Positions 39,317 through 48,882 are shown, numbered from the stretch's first letter. The stretch is 64,000 nt of DNA from Sulfurovum sp. (GCA_027062365.1 JAMOTK010000072.1:1-64000), one strand, 5' to 3'. Program-made: numbers and translations. Notes: generated by a model not told the origin, from the sequence alone.

Positions 39317-40423
39317 ATGTCTAGTATTGTCCTACTAGGCTCAACAGGCTCAATAGGGGTCAATACCCTACTCGTTGCAAAGCGTTACAACATTGAGATA
39401 GAAGCCCTAGTAGCAGGGTCAAATATTGCACTACTCAATGCCCAAATCCAAGAACACAAGCCCAAAATGGTAGTCATCGCATCCAAAGCCGACCGACACA
39501 AGGTTAATCACCCTGATGTACGCTGTGGTAGCCAAGCGATACTTACCCTCATAGAAGAATCAAAAAGCCCCACCATCGTCAATGCATTGGTAGGATACAC
39601 AGGTTTAGCTCCTACTCTTAAAGCCACAAGCTTAGGTAAACGTGTCGCCCTAGCCAACAAAGAATCTTTGGTCGTAGCAGGTGAGTTTATAGATATGTCA
39701 CTCATCACACCCATAGACTCCGAACACTTTGGGCTATGGTACTTAATGAACCAACGCCCTCTTTCTAAACTCTATATCACAGCCAGTGGTGGAGCATTTA
39801 GAGAGTGGGATATAGACAAAATGAAAGATGCTACTTTTAGCGATGCACTCAAACACCCCAACTGGTCTATGGGAAACAAAATCACCATAGATTCAGCCAC
39901 CATGACCAACAAACTCTTCGAGCTACTAGAAGCCAAATGGCTTTTTGACTCCTCTAAGATCGATGCTGTGATAGAGAAAAAATCCATCATCCATGCCCTA
40001 CTAGAGTTTAAAGATGGTTCAACCACAGCACACTTTGCAGGGGTAGATATGAAACTCCCCATTGCCTTTGCCTTACAGAGAAACGAAGGAAGCGTCACTG
40101 ATGCTATCTTGCCTCCTATAGATTTACTCGGCATCGGAGCATTAGAATTTCTCCCTATAGAAGCCTCGCGTTACCCCATCTGGAACATCAAAGACCACCT
40201 CTTAGAAAATCCTCACCTAGGTGTAATCGTCAACGCATCCAACGAGATAGCCATAGAAGCCTTCCAAAAAGAACAATGTGCATTCTTTAGTATGTCCGAT
40301 ATGATACTAGATGCCTATGATACATTTGCAAAGGTAAAAGCTTCGAGCATTGAGGATATAATCCAGATAGATACAGAGGTAAGAGAGTATGTGCTGTCGA
40401 GGAAAAAGAAATACCAATCATAA
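39317..40423 (+). CDS. dxr: 1-deoxy-D-xylulose 5-phosphate reductoisomerase
   Basis: LLGSTGSIGVNTLLVA; ALANKESLVVAGE; ITASGGAFRE; HPNWSMGNKITIDSATMTNKLFELLEAKWLF. Confidence 0.96.
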   Translation: MSSIVLLGSTGSIGVNTLLVAKRYNIEIEALVAGSNIALLNAQIQEHKPKMVVIASKADRHKVNHPDVRCGSQAILTLIEESKSPTIVNALVGYTGLAPTLKATSLGKRVALANKESLVVAGEFIDMSLITPIDSEHFGLWYLMNQRPLSKLYITASGGAFREWDIDKMKDATFSDALKHPNWSMGNKITIDSATMTNKLFELLEAKWLFDSSKIDAVIEKKSIIHALLEFKDGSTTAHFAGVDMKLPIAFALQRNEGSVTDAILPPIDLLGIGALEFLPIEASRYPIWNIKDHLLENPHLGVIVNASNEIAIEAFQKEQCAFFSMSDMILDAYDTFAKVKASSIEDIIQIDTEVREYVLSRKKKYQS

Positions 40424-40488
40424 AATATATGATATAAAATGATTTACACTTTTACGATAAAATAACAAAAAAACTTAGGATATATACC

Positions 40489-40977
40489 GTGAACTTAACA
40501 CACTTAGATGAACAAAATAAACCCAAGATGGTAGATGTAGGAGATAAACGTGCTACGACACGCATCGCTACAGCATCAGGTATCATAGAAGTAGGACAAC
40601 CTGCTTTTGATGCCGTAGTAGCCAATACTGCCAAAAAAGGGCCTGTACTACAAACTGCTGTCATCGCAGCGATTCAAGGGACAAAACAGACCTCTACACT
40701 CATTCCTATGTGTCATCCTTTGATGCTCACTTCGGTCAAAACAGAGATAGAAGAGCTTCCTGCCTTACCTGGGTTTAAACTCACAGTAACTGCCAAGCTC
40801 AATGGACAAACGGGGGTAGAGATGGAAGCACTCACAGGGGTAAGTATAGGACTTTTGACAATCTATGATATGCTCAAAGCCATAGACAAAGCAATGGTTA
40901 TCAAACAGGTACAACTCGAACACAAAAGTGGTGGAAACTCTGGAGATTTTAATAGAGAGACAAAGGAAAACAGATGA
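40489..40977 (+). CDS. moaC: Cyclic pyranopterin monophosphate synthase MoaC (probable GTG start)
   Basis: [55 protein letters not shown]. Confidence 0.94.
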   Translation: MNLTHLDEQNKPKMVDVGDKRATTRIATASGIIEVGQPAFDAVVANTAKKGPVLQTAVIAAIQGTKQTSTLIPMCHPLMLTSVKTEIEELPALPGFKLTVTAKLNGQTGVEMEALTGVSIGLLTIYDMLKAIDKAMVIKQVQLEHKSGGNSGDFNRETKENR

Positions 40978-41246
40978 ATATACTAGACAATAATACCCCT
41001 GATAAACCAGAGATAAACTATCCTACCCATTGGGGTTTTAAGCTCATAGGAAGAGACAAAGACAAACTCTTAGTCTGTATCAAAGAAGCGATGGGCGAAA
41101 AAAAACATACCTGTGCTGTAGGAAATGCTTCTAAAACAGGAAAATTTCACTCCTATAATGCCTCTTGCTCCGTAGAAAGTGAAGAAGAAAGATATAAAAT
41201 TTTCAAATATTTTGAAAAGCACCAAGATATAGATATGGTGATATAA
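40974..41246 (+). CDS. DUF493 (YbeD-like) family protein
   Basis: [49 protein letters not shown]. Confidence 0.75.
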   Translation: MNILDNNTPDKPEINYPTHWGFKLIGRDKDKLLVCIKEAMGEKKHTCAVGNASKTGKFHSYNASCSVESEEERYKIFKYFEKHQDIDMVI

Positions 41247-41254
41247 AAATATCT

Positions 41255-41277
41255 AAAAAAGAGTCTTAACTCTTTTT
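41255..41277. terminator. Bidirectional terminator overlapping dcd 3' end
   Basis: aaaaaagagt-ctta-actctttttc. Confidence 0.6.
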
Positions 41278-41832
41278 CAAAATACGAGGTAAGGTAATCC
41301 CCATTTGATTTTGGTACTTACCTTTTCTATCTGCATACGTAGTCTCACAGGCTTCATCTCCTTGCAAAAATAGCACTTGTGCGATACCCTCATTGGCATA
41401 TATCTTAGCAGGTAGTGGAGTAGTGTTAGATATTTCTATCGTGATATGCCCCTCAAACCCTGGTTCAAATGGTGTGACATTTACGATGATACCACATCGT
41501 GCATAGGTACTTTTGCCTAAACAAATCGCCAAGGTATCTTTGGGCATTTTGAAGTACTCTATGGTTCTAGCTAAAGCAAAAGAATTCGGTGGCACGATAC
41601 AAATATCGCCTTTAAAATCCACAACGTTATTGTCATTAAAATCTTTGGGGTCTACTACTTCTGCGTTAATGTTGGTAAAGATTTTAAATTCATCGGTCAC
41701 ACGAATATCATAGCCATAAGAGCTAAGTCCATAAGAGACTACACCCTCTCCAACAAGACCCTCACAAAAAGGACTTATCATTGCTTCGTTGATTGATTTC
41801 TCGCGTATCCATTTATCAGATTTTAATCCCAT
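41266..41832 (-). CDS. dcd: dCTP deaminase
   Basis: [76 protein letters not shown]. Confidence 0.96.
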   Translation of the reverse strand: MGLKSDKWIREKSINEAMISPFCEGLVGEGVVSYGLSSYGYDIRVTDEFKIFTNINAEVVDPKDFNDNNVVDFKGDICIVPPNSFALARTIEYFKMPKDTLAICLGKSTYARCGIIVNVTPFEPGFEGHITIEISNTTPLPAKIYANEGIAQVLFLQGDEACETTYADRKGKYQNQMGITLPRILKKS

Positions 41833-41841
41833 ATTTTTTCC

Positions 41842-42657
41842 TTATCTTAAATACTGTACATCAGCATTGGTTTTGAGCTTTTCAAAGTAATCTTTGAGTA
41901 TTTTACCTTGCTGTGCTCTTTTCCATTTATTGGTGATTGCGGGTCTAGCCACATCAAAAGGCATAGGCGATTTTCCATTTTTAGAAAGTACTTTATAGGT
42001 AATGATACGGTCTCCTGCATTAAAAGGTTGGGTGAAAGAATTGTTTTGTGTTTGTAACAGACTTTGAAGCATCGTAGGATCCAAATTTTTGCTTTGCTTC
42101 TTCATCCATTTACTTTTAATGCCTTTAGTCTTTTTAGTAGACAAAAACTTTTTCATCTCTTTCATTGTCGGTGTAGAATACTCAATAAGACTGATACTCT
42201 TAGGGATGAAAAATTCTTTTCTATGTTGTTTATAGTAGAGTTTTAGTTCATCTTCTGTAGGTGTAGGGATAGACCTTAAGATATTATTTTTAAAAAATTT
42301 CTCTTTTTTCATTGATTCTCTAATAGACCCACGGTATTTACTCCATGAAGTCCCTTGTGATTTCAAAACTTTTTGCATTTTAGCGACACTAATATTGTTT
42401 TGAGAAGCAATTTCTTTGACTTTCCCATCAATCAGTGCTTCATCAATGACAATATCTCTCATCGCAGATTTTTGAAGTCTATCTTGGATAAGAATATCAA
42501 TAGCTTTTTTCTTAGAAACACCCATTTGTGTCCGTATAGCTCGTATCTCAGCAGTTGTCACAGGCTCACCCTCTACCACCATAGCAATGGCATCTACAAC
42601 TCTAGCATGAGTAAATGTAAAGAGTGCAATCATAATAAATAGTACAATTTTTTTCAT
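41842..42657 (-). CDS. SurA-like periplasmic chaperone/PPIase-type protein
   Basis: Start trimmed to MKKIVLFIMIALFTFTHARVVDAIAMVVEGEPVTTAEI (signal peptide plus SurA_N-like text). Confidence 0.75.
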   Translation of the reverse strand: MKKIVLFIMIALFTFTHARVVDAIAMVVEGEPVTTAEIRAIRTQMGVSKKKAIDILIQDRLQKSAMRDIVIDEALIDGKVKEIASQNNISVAKMQKVLKSQGTSWSKYRGSIRESMKKEKFFKNNILRSIPTPTEDELKLYYKQHRKEFFIPKSISLIEYSTPTMKEMKKFLSTKKTKGIKSKWMKKQSKNLDPTMLQSLLQTQNNSFTQPFNAGDRIITYKVLSKNGKSPMPFDVARPAITNKWKRAQQGKILKDYFEKLKTNADVQYLR

Positions 42658-42763
42658 AGGTATATCCATTTTTGTTTTAAAGTTTAGAAAATTATAACAT
42701 AATCGTGTAAATCTACTATGAATATTTGTTATAATACACAACTTTTCTCTTGGAGCGTTCAAA

Positions 42764-45148
42764 ATGCAAAAAATTATTATTCTTTTACTCTTATCTTCGG
42801 CGTATCTCTTTGCCCAATTAGACAATGGCTGTATCGTCTGTCACGAAGGTGTAGAAGATATTCGTGATAGAGATTCTGAAATGATGAAAGCTATTTTGCA
42901 TAAAGCCGATGAGGCAGGGGCAAAAGGCAATGATTGTATCATTTGTCATGGAGGTTCTCCTACTGAGACCACAAAAGAAAAAGCCCATCAAGGTACACTA
43001 AGTTATTTCAAAGACCATGAAGGACCAAAGGCATTTTATCCTTATCCTGCGAGTCCGTGGATAAACAAAAATACTTGTGGTATGTGTCATCAAAACCAAG
43101 TATCAGCCCAAGAAAACAATCTTATGGCAACAGAACAAGGCAAAATTCATGGGGCATTGTGGGGATTTGGGGCAAAAGAGGGATATAAGCATACTTATAC
43201 AAATTTTGGAGGAAAAAACCCCGACCCACACAAACGCTTAGGCACACAAAGCTACCAAAACTACATGGACGCACTGAAGAGACTTGAACCCCAAGGCTTT
43301 TTGGACAAGACAAAAGAACTACCCCAAGCACCTACAGCCGAAGAGATAGAAATTGACCCAACCCTATCAGTCTATACTTATCTGCGTCAAGAATGTTTGC
43401 GTTGTCATACGGGAGGGCAAGGGCGAAAGCGAAGAGGAGATTATAGAGGCATTGGCTGTGCGTCTTGTCATGTGCCGTACTCCAACGCAGGACTGTATGA
43501 AGGCAAAGACAAGAGTATTTCCAAAAAAGAAGATGGTCACATGCTTGTGCATTCCATTCAATCGTCACGCAAGGTCAAAGTAAGTGTTCACGACATCAAC
43601 TATTCAGGTATTCCAGTAGAGACTTGTACGACTTGTCATAACCGTGGGAAACGCATAGGGGTGAGCTACCAAGGGCTAATGGAAACCAACTATCAAGCCA
43701 CCTTTGACGACCAAGGAAACGGTCAGCCCAAGCTTCATACCAAACGCTATTTGCACCTCACTGAGGATATACATTATTCAAAAGGAATGCTTTGTCAAGA
43801 TTGCCATACTTCTAATGATATGCACGGCGATGGCTTCTTTCGTGGGGCAAATTTGGGGGCTGTGGAGATAGAGTGTCAAGATTGTCATGGGACGACACAA
43901 AAGTATCCGTGGGAATTGCCTTTGGGATATTCTGATGAATTTGCCACCAAACCCAAAACAGGAAAAGCAAGAGGCACAACGAATACTCTAGCCGAATATC
44001 TCAAACAAGGAGCAATCCCAAAAGATAAAGGCGATGGCTTTTTGCTCTCTGCTCGTGGTAATCCCCTGACCAAAGCTGTGCGTCATGGAGACAAAATCAT
44101 CATGCACCTCTCTTCGGGAAAAGATGTAGAACTCAAACCTCTCAAACTTCTCAAAAAAGAGAACAAAATCTCTAAAGAAGGCTTGGTAGCCATGGATCAA
44201 ATCCAAGCCCATACGGACAAATTGGAATGTTACACTTGTCACGCTACTTGGGCCCCTCAATGTTATGGTTGTCATGTCAAAATTGATTATTCCAATGGCA
44301 ATCAAAACCCCGATTATTTGGAAGCATCCAAGCACCACGTCAATGGAAAAACTGGAGATGTAGATAGCTTAAAAGACTTTTTAGTAGATGGCAAAGTCAC
44401 CGAAACACGGAGCTATTTACGATGGGAAGACCCAGCACTCAGCCAAAATGGAGAAGGACGCATATCGCCGACTATCCCAGGTTGTCAAGTCTCTCTCACT
44501 GTCATTGGCAAAGACGGAAATACGCTTTTACAAAATCACATTTTCAAACTCCAAGGCGTAGAAAACAACGGCACAATGCCTGTACCAAAAGACGGCATAA
44601 ACTCCATTGTCATGTCCCCCGTCCAACCTCACACCATCAGTAAAAAATCACGGACTTGTGAAAGCTGTCATACCACGCTAAAAGCCCAAGGAAAAGGCAT
44701 CAACGGAGGCAAATACTTTGCAGACCAAAGCAAAACCACCATCGTTGACCTCATGGACGCACAAAAACGCCTACTCGTCAAAGGCACAGACGAACAAATC
44801 CCTGCCATTGCTAACCTAAAGCACGATTTCTCAGTCATGATAGACGAAAACGGCACACAAGTACAAACAGTAGGAAACCACTGGAAACTCTCCCAAGCCT
44901 TGGACAAAGGAACAAGAGATAAACTAGATAGAAGTGGAGCTTGTTTGAGCTGTCACCAAGAGATGCCAAACGAAGATTTAGCCGTTTCATTGCTCGTGCA
45001 TACTGCGAAATATGCAGGGGTGAAAGTGGATAATGAGATGCATAATGTGATTGTGAATAAGAGTGTTTTGGTGAGTGCTTGGGTGCAGGTTTTTGGGGGT
45101 TTGGTTTTGTTGAGTGGGTTGGTTTTTTGGTGGAGGAGAGGGAAATAA
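42764..45148 (+). CDS. Multihaem c-type cytochrome, 12 CxxCH motifs, C-terminal TM anchor
   Basis: Counted CIVCH, CIICH, CGMCH, CLRCH, CASCH, CTTCH, CQDCH x2, CYTCH, CYGCH, CESCH, CLSCH; C-terminal VQVFGGLVLLSGLVFWWRRGK. Confidence 0.93.
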   Translation: MQKIIILLLLSSAYLFAQLDNGCIVCHEGVEDIRDRDSEMMKAILHKADEAGAKGNDCIICHGGSPTETTKEKAHQGTLSYFKDHEGPKAFYPYPASPWINKNTCGMCHQNQVSAQENNLMATEQGKIHGALWGFGAKEGYKHTYTNFGGKNPDPHKRLGTQSYQNYMDALKRLEPQGFLDKTKELPQAPTAEEIEIDPTLSVYTYLRQECLRCHTGGQGRKRRGDYRGIGCASCHVPYSNAGLYEGKDKSISKKEDGHMLVHSIQSSRKVKVSVHDINYSGIPVETCTTCHNRGKRIGVSYQGLMETNYQATFDDQGNGQPKLHTKRYLHLTEDIHYSKGMLCQDCHTSNDMHGDGFFRGANLGAVEIECQDCHGTTQKYPWELPLGYSDEFATKPKTGKARGTTNTLAEYLKQGAIPKDKGDGFLLSARGNPLTKAVRHGDKIIMHLSSGKDVELKPLKLLKKENKISKEGLVAMDQIQAHTDKLECYTCHATWAPQCYGCHVKIDYSNGNQNPDYLEASKHHVNGKTGDVDSLKDFLVDGKVTETRSYLRWEDPALSQNGEGRISPTIPGCQVSLTVIGKDGNTLLQNHIFKLQGVENNGTMPVPKDGINSIVMSPVQPHTISKKSRTCESCHTTLKAQGKGINGGKYFADQSKTTIVDLMDAQKRLLVKGTDEQIPAIANLKHDFSVMIDENGTQVQTVGNHWKLSQALDKGTRDKLDRSGACLSCHQEMPNEDLAVSLLVHTAKYAGVKVDNEMHNVIVNKSVLVSAWVQVFGGLVLLSGLVFWWRRGK

Positions 45149-45235
45149 TGATACTTTAAATGGTATTTTTGATATAATATAAAAATGTTAAAATCATAGA
45201 TTATATAGAAAAGTTGCAAGAAAGGAGATAGATAG

Positions 45236-45859
45236 ATGAGATATAACAGACAATATAAAGATATATATAAAATAGCACAAACTATTCTTTTTTTTCTTGA
45301 ACATGATATGCAATATTTTGGACGAGTAAAACTTATGAAATTACTTTTCTATGCAGATAAATATCATCTTGAAAAATATAAGAAAACAATTTTTAATACT
45401 CCCTATACAAAGCTTAGACATGGGCCCGTTCCAGAATCTACGAATGCCCTTTTAGGTGATGCTTTATCTTTGCGTCAGAATATAGGATATTCATTAGAAT
45501 ATGAAGAAGAAGCAAAGATTATTAATCATTATCTTGAAATTAAAACAAAATTGCTTTCTAATAATAATAAAATGTATCACTTTCAAGCTAATGATAACAT
45601 ACGATATGACAAAGATTTTTTGAGTATATCAGAAATAGAAATCTTAGAAAACGTAGTGGATGAATTTAAAACTATGAATACAGAAGATATATCAGAACTC
45701 TCCCATAAAACAAGAGCTTGGAAATCTGTAGATATGAGGCAACCTATTTCACTATATAATATGGTTGATAATATGGAAGATAGAAAATTTATTAATTATT
45801 TATATAAAGAAAAAACATCATTTGGAGATAATTTTGGTATGTATAAAGTGGAGCAATAA
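45236..45859 (+). CDS. Panacea (DUF4065) domain protein, probable antitoxin
   Basis: ILFFLEHDMQYFGRVKLMKLLFYADKYHLEKYKKTIFNTPYTKLRHGPVP. Confidence 0.82.
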   Translation: MRYNRQYKDIYKIAQTILFFLEHDMQYFGRVKLMKLLFYADKYHLEKYKKTIFNTPYTKLRHGPVPESTNALLGDALSLRQNIGYSLEYEEEAKIINHYLEIKTKLLSNNNKMYHFQANDNIRYDKDFLSISEIEILENVVDEFKTMNTEDISELSHKTRAWKSVDMRQPISLYNMVDNMEDRKFINYLYKEKTSFGDNFGMYKVEQ

Positions 45860-45865
45860 TTTATT

Positions 45866-46294
45866 GTGAATTTTGATGATTATCTTCATATAAAGAGAGG
45901 CTCTATATATTATTGGGAAGACTATAGTTTTAAAGATGGAGGAGAACGTAATAAATATTGGGTTACTTTAAATTGTATGGTAAATGATTATCCAATTAAT
46001 ATTGTTCTCCCAACTTCACAAGTAGAAAGTCATTATTATACAAACACTGATAATCTTATTGATACGGTAATTATTGAAGTGGGTGAAAGTAAATACTTTT
46101 TCAAAAAAACAATTATTGATTTAAAAAACATTACCCATGAACATCAAGATAAAATAGAAGAAGCTTGGAATGATGGTTATTTACAGTATAAAGGTGAGCT
46201 AGAAGATGAACTATTTGCAAGAATTGAAGACACTATAAGAAATGCTGTAACACTTTCTTCAATGGATAAAAAAGAATATTTATGTGTAAACTAG
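45866..46294 (+). CDS. Putative toxin partner of the Panacea protein
   Basis: 7-bp gap after Panacea gene; LKRGSIYYWED-type N-terminus weakly reminiscent of PemK/MazF-like SH3 folds. Confidence 0.5.
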   Translation: MNFDDYLHIKRGSIYYWEDYSFKDGGERNKYWVTLNCMVNDYPINIVLPTSQVESHYYTNTDNLIDTVIIEVGESKYFFKKTIIDLKNITHEHQDKIEEAWNDGYLQYKGELEDELFARIEDTIRNAVTLSSMDKKEYLCVN

Positions 46295-46491
46295 CTTCTT
46301 ATAGAAGCCAAAGTTTTTGCTCTGATATTGAGACGGTAGAAAAATTCTCATGTGTTTGGGTACTTGATGATAATATGAGTACAGAGGATATTTATGCTAT
46401 TATGAGGAATGCTTTGACGATGGATAGCAATTTAGGATTTAGGGTTCTATCATTACCATTAGCAAGAGATAAAGCAATTATGAAAGAGTAA
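46282..46491 (+). CDS. Small ORF overlapping putative toxin 3' end
   Basis: 69-aa ORF, 13-bp overlap with preceding gene, same strand. Confidence 0.35.
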   Translation: MCKLASYRSQSFCSDIETVEKFSCVWVLDDNMSTEDIYAIMRNALTMDSNLGFRVLSLPLARDKAIMKE

Positions 46492-46648
46492 AGATTTATA
46501 GATAATTGTACCTAAATCTAATTTGTTCTATTGTGGATACCTCTCGCAAGAGAGGCTTGAATGAATTTAACGCTTTGAGGGATGTCATTTCTGGGGTTGG
46601 TGTTTTTTAGGAAGTTTGGGTTAAGGTTTGACTGTTAGATAGGGGTGA

Positions 46649-47477
46649 GTGGTTACAAAGCACCATGTCAATGGTAAAACAGGCGATGTAGATAGCCTAA
46701 AAGAGTTTCTAGTAGATGGTAAAGTCACCGAAACACGAAGTTATCTTAGGTGGGAAGACCCAGCACTTAGCCAAAATGGAGAAGGACGCGTATCGCCGAC
46801 TATCCCAGGCTGTCAAGTCTCACTCACAGTCATTGGCAAAGAGGGAAATACGCTTTTACAAAACCATATCTTCAAACTTCAAGGCGTAGAAAACAATGGC
46901 ACAATGCCTGTACCAAAAGACGGCATAAACTCCATCGTAATGTCACCCGTACAACCTCACACCATCAGCAAAAAATCACGCACTTGTGAATCTTGTCACA
47001 GCACCCTAAAAGCCCAAGGAAAAGGCATCAACGGAGGTAAATACTTCGCAGACCAAAGCAAAACCACCATCGTTGACCTCATGGACGCACAAAAACGCCT
47101 ATTAGTCAAAGGCACAGACGAACAAATCCCTGCCATACCCAAACCTAAAACACGATTTCTCAGTAATGATAGACGAAAACGGCACACAAGTACAAACAGT
47201 AGGAAACCATTGGAAACTCTCACAAGCTTTGGACTCAGAAACAAGAGATAAATTAGATAGATCTGGTGCGTGTTTGAGCTGTCACCAAGAGATGCCAAAT
47301 GAAGACTTAGCCGTTTCATTGCTCGTGCATACTGCGAAATATGCAGGGGTGAAAGTGGATAATGAGATGCATAATAAGATAGTGAATAAGAGTATTTTGG
47401 TCTCTGCTTGGGTGCAGGTTTTTGGGGGTTTATTGCTGTTGCTTGGATTGATTTTTTGGTGGAGGAGGAAGAAGTAG
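46649..47477 (+). pseudogene. Second, frameshifted copy of the 3' third of the multihaem cytochrome gene
   Basis: 46658-47477 aligns with 44330-45148. ORFs 46649..47251 and 47166..47477 are the two halves, split by a +1 change near 47130-47150. Retains CESCH and CLSCH plus TM anchor. Confidence 0.92.
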
Positions 47478-47538
47478 CATTCCTATTTTTATCTTATTTT
47501 AAAGTTTCTTGTGTAGAATAATGGAAAGGGTACACAGA

Positions 47539-47564
47539 AATATAGGAAGTTGTCGCTTCCTATA
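47539..47564 (-). terminator. Hairpin downstream of 36-aa ORF
   Basis: Plus-strand atataggaag-ttgtcg-cttcctatat, 10-bp perfect stem. Confidence 0.6.
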
Positions 47565-47582
47565 TCTTGTGAGACTAAACAT

Positions 47583-47693
47583 TTAGTTTTTGTCTGTGTC
47601 CTTGTGCTTCTTACACTCTTTGTAATTAAGCCACATAATCGTAACTCTCATACTTCCAAGTATCAAAAACAGTACGCTAAATAATGTTTCCAT
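47583..47693 (-). CDS. 36-aa hydrophobic peptide, candidate type I toxin
   Basis: METLFSVLFLILGSMRVTIMWLNYKECKKHKDTDKN*; SD GGAAAGGG upstream; below the track length cut-off. Confidence 0.55.
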   Translation of the reverse strand: METLFSVLFLILGSMRVTIMWLNYKECKKHKDTDKN

Positions 47694-47809
47694 ATCGTAC
47701 CCTTTCCAATGAGATAACCCTGCCTATGCCAAAGCATCGTAGCTTCAAGCCCACCCACTCAATATGAAAAGAAGAACACTACCCCATTTACCGAAAAAGG
47801 GTACGGGGG

Positions 47810-47815
47810 ATTATA
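47810..47815 (-). promoter_or_regulatory. -10 box TATAAT for the 36-aa ORF transcript
   Basis: Minus strand reads GCTATAATCCCCCGTACCC; A/T-rich tract (AAAAAAAA) just upstream. Confidence 0.6.
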
Positions 47816-47912
47816 GCTTTTTTTGGCTTGGAATGGGGATGGGAGATAGTGAGATTTGTAAAAAGTGTATTTTTAACGCCTGAGCCTTTTCTATTGAAGG
47901 TTAGGTTCTATC

Positions 47913-47943
47913 TAAGGGCGAACACATGGGTTCGCCCCTACGG
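47913..47943. repeat. GC-rich hairpin element gggcgaac-acatgg-gttcgccc in AT-rich context
   Basis: Perfect 8-bp stem within taagggcgaacacatgggttcgcccctacgg. Confidence 0.7.
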
Positions 47944-48073
47944 ATTGATTTTTATCTCATTTCCTAAATCATCTCCTGTTTTTTCCGTTTTACTTTCTCT
48001 AGTATTTATACTCATACTTCACTTGGGTTAAAAAAACAATTTCTCACTTCCTCACGATACTTTCTCACATTTT

Positions 48074-48099
48074 TTCTGGAAAAATTCCAGAATTTTTTT
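48074..48099 (+). terminator. Strong Rho-independent terminator in plus orientation
   Basis: ttctggaa-aaa-ttccagaa followed by ttttttta. Confidence 0.65.
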
Positions 48100-48103
48100 A
48101 TTA

Positions 48104-48634
48104 TTACGCTGAGTAATTTTCTAAAACAGCTTTTCCTTCTAATTTCACATCAATATTTAAAGTATTTCCATTAAAACTCCCCCCTAAAAAAGTATGTTGA
48201 TGTTCATTAATATTAATTCTAAATCCGTTTACTTCGATGTATTCGATTTTTTGGTCGGGGCTGGTAATCGTTCCGGATGGAGTCACTATTGGCGTTCCTG
48301 TTCCTGGGTTATTACTTGCTATATATGTCACATTAAATTCTGTTGGTTGGTCAAGCACTTCTTCCTTTTCACTCAAAATAAAATTTGTGACAACACAAAG
48401 CATGGCTAATGTCTTTTCTTCGTTTAGGCTTTTGTTGCTTCTTGTGCCTATGTTTTCATCTGCTTTGAGTATGGCTTCTATGGTTTTGTTTTCTTTTTCT
48501 ATGATGAAGTCATCAGAAGGAGTATTAGCATACACAGCTAAACAAGCAAAGCTAACAAATGAGAGTCTGGTCAATAATTTGAAGTGAGACATAAAAATTC
48601 CTTGGATATATATAGTGTAGATAGATTTTAGCAT
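48104..48634 (-). CDS. Hypothetical secreted protein
   Basis: ORF with signal peptide (MSHFKLLTRLSFVSFACLAVYANT; this methionine is likely the true start). Confidence 0.6.
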   Translation of the reverse strand: MLKSIYTIYIQGIFMSHFKLLTRLSFVSFACLAVYANTPSDDFIIEKENKTIEAILKADENIGTRSNKSLNEEKTLAMLCVVTNFILSEKEEVLDQPTEFNVTYIASNNPGTGTPIVTPSGTITSPDQKIEYIEVNGFRININEHQHTFLGGSFNGNTLNIDVKLEGKAVLENYSA

Positions 48635-48735
48635 AAATTATTTATGGCTTAGATATACTATACAACAAACAAAAAAAGGTTCCTACTAAAAAAAAGATAT
48701 TATGTCTTATAAAAATCTATTTAAGGAGTATTGTT

Positions 48736-48882
48736 ATGGGATTGATTATTGTAAATAATAAAGTGGTGTATGTTTCCCCACCTAAGAAATTAACATCAAA
48801 AGAGAGAAAAATTTTTGAAAATGCTCCTGTAAATAAAAAGCTTATCAAAAGAGCTACTTCAAGAAAGTATAAAATAGTATAA
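48736..48882 (+). CDS. 48-aa basic small protein upstream of GNAT-like gene
   Basis: aaggag RBS then MGLIIVNNKVVYVSPPKKLTSKERKIFENAPVNKKLIKRATSRKYKIV*; shorter than track cut-off. Confidence 0.45.
   Translation: MGLIIVNNKVVYVSPPKKLTSKERKIFENAPVNKKLIKRATSRKYKIV

Larger units (their letters stand above)
47520..47804 (-). ncRNA. Predicted structured type I toxin-like mRNA (5' and 3' anti-SD elements)
   Basis: SD region (minus) GGAAAGGGUAC at 47697-47707 complements 5' element GUACCCUUUUUC (47793-47804) and 3' element GUACCCUUUCC (47523-47533). Confidence 0.55.

Noticed and set aside
43122-44907. Antisense and alternate-frame ORFs within the multihaem cytochrome
   Set aside because: Shadows of a strongly supported coding frame with 12 CxxCH motifs.
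47828-48031. 67-aa plus-strand ORF
   Set aside because: Spans the GC hairpin repeat and has no protein-family features; probably non-coding.
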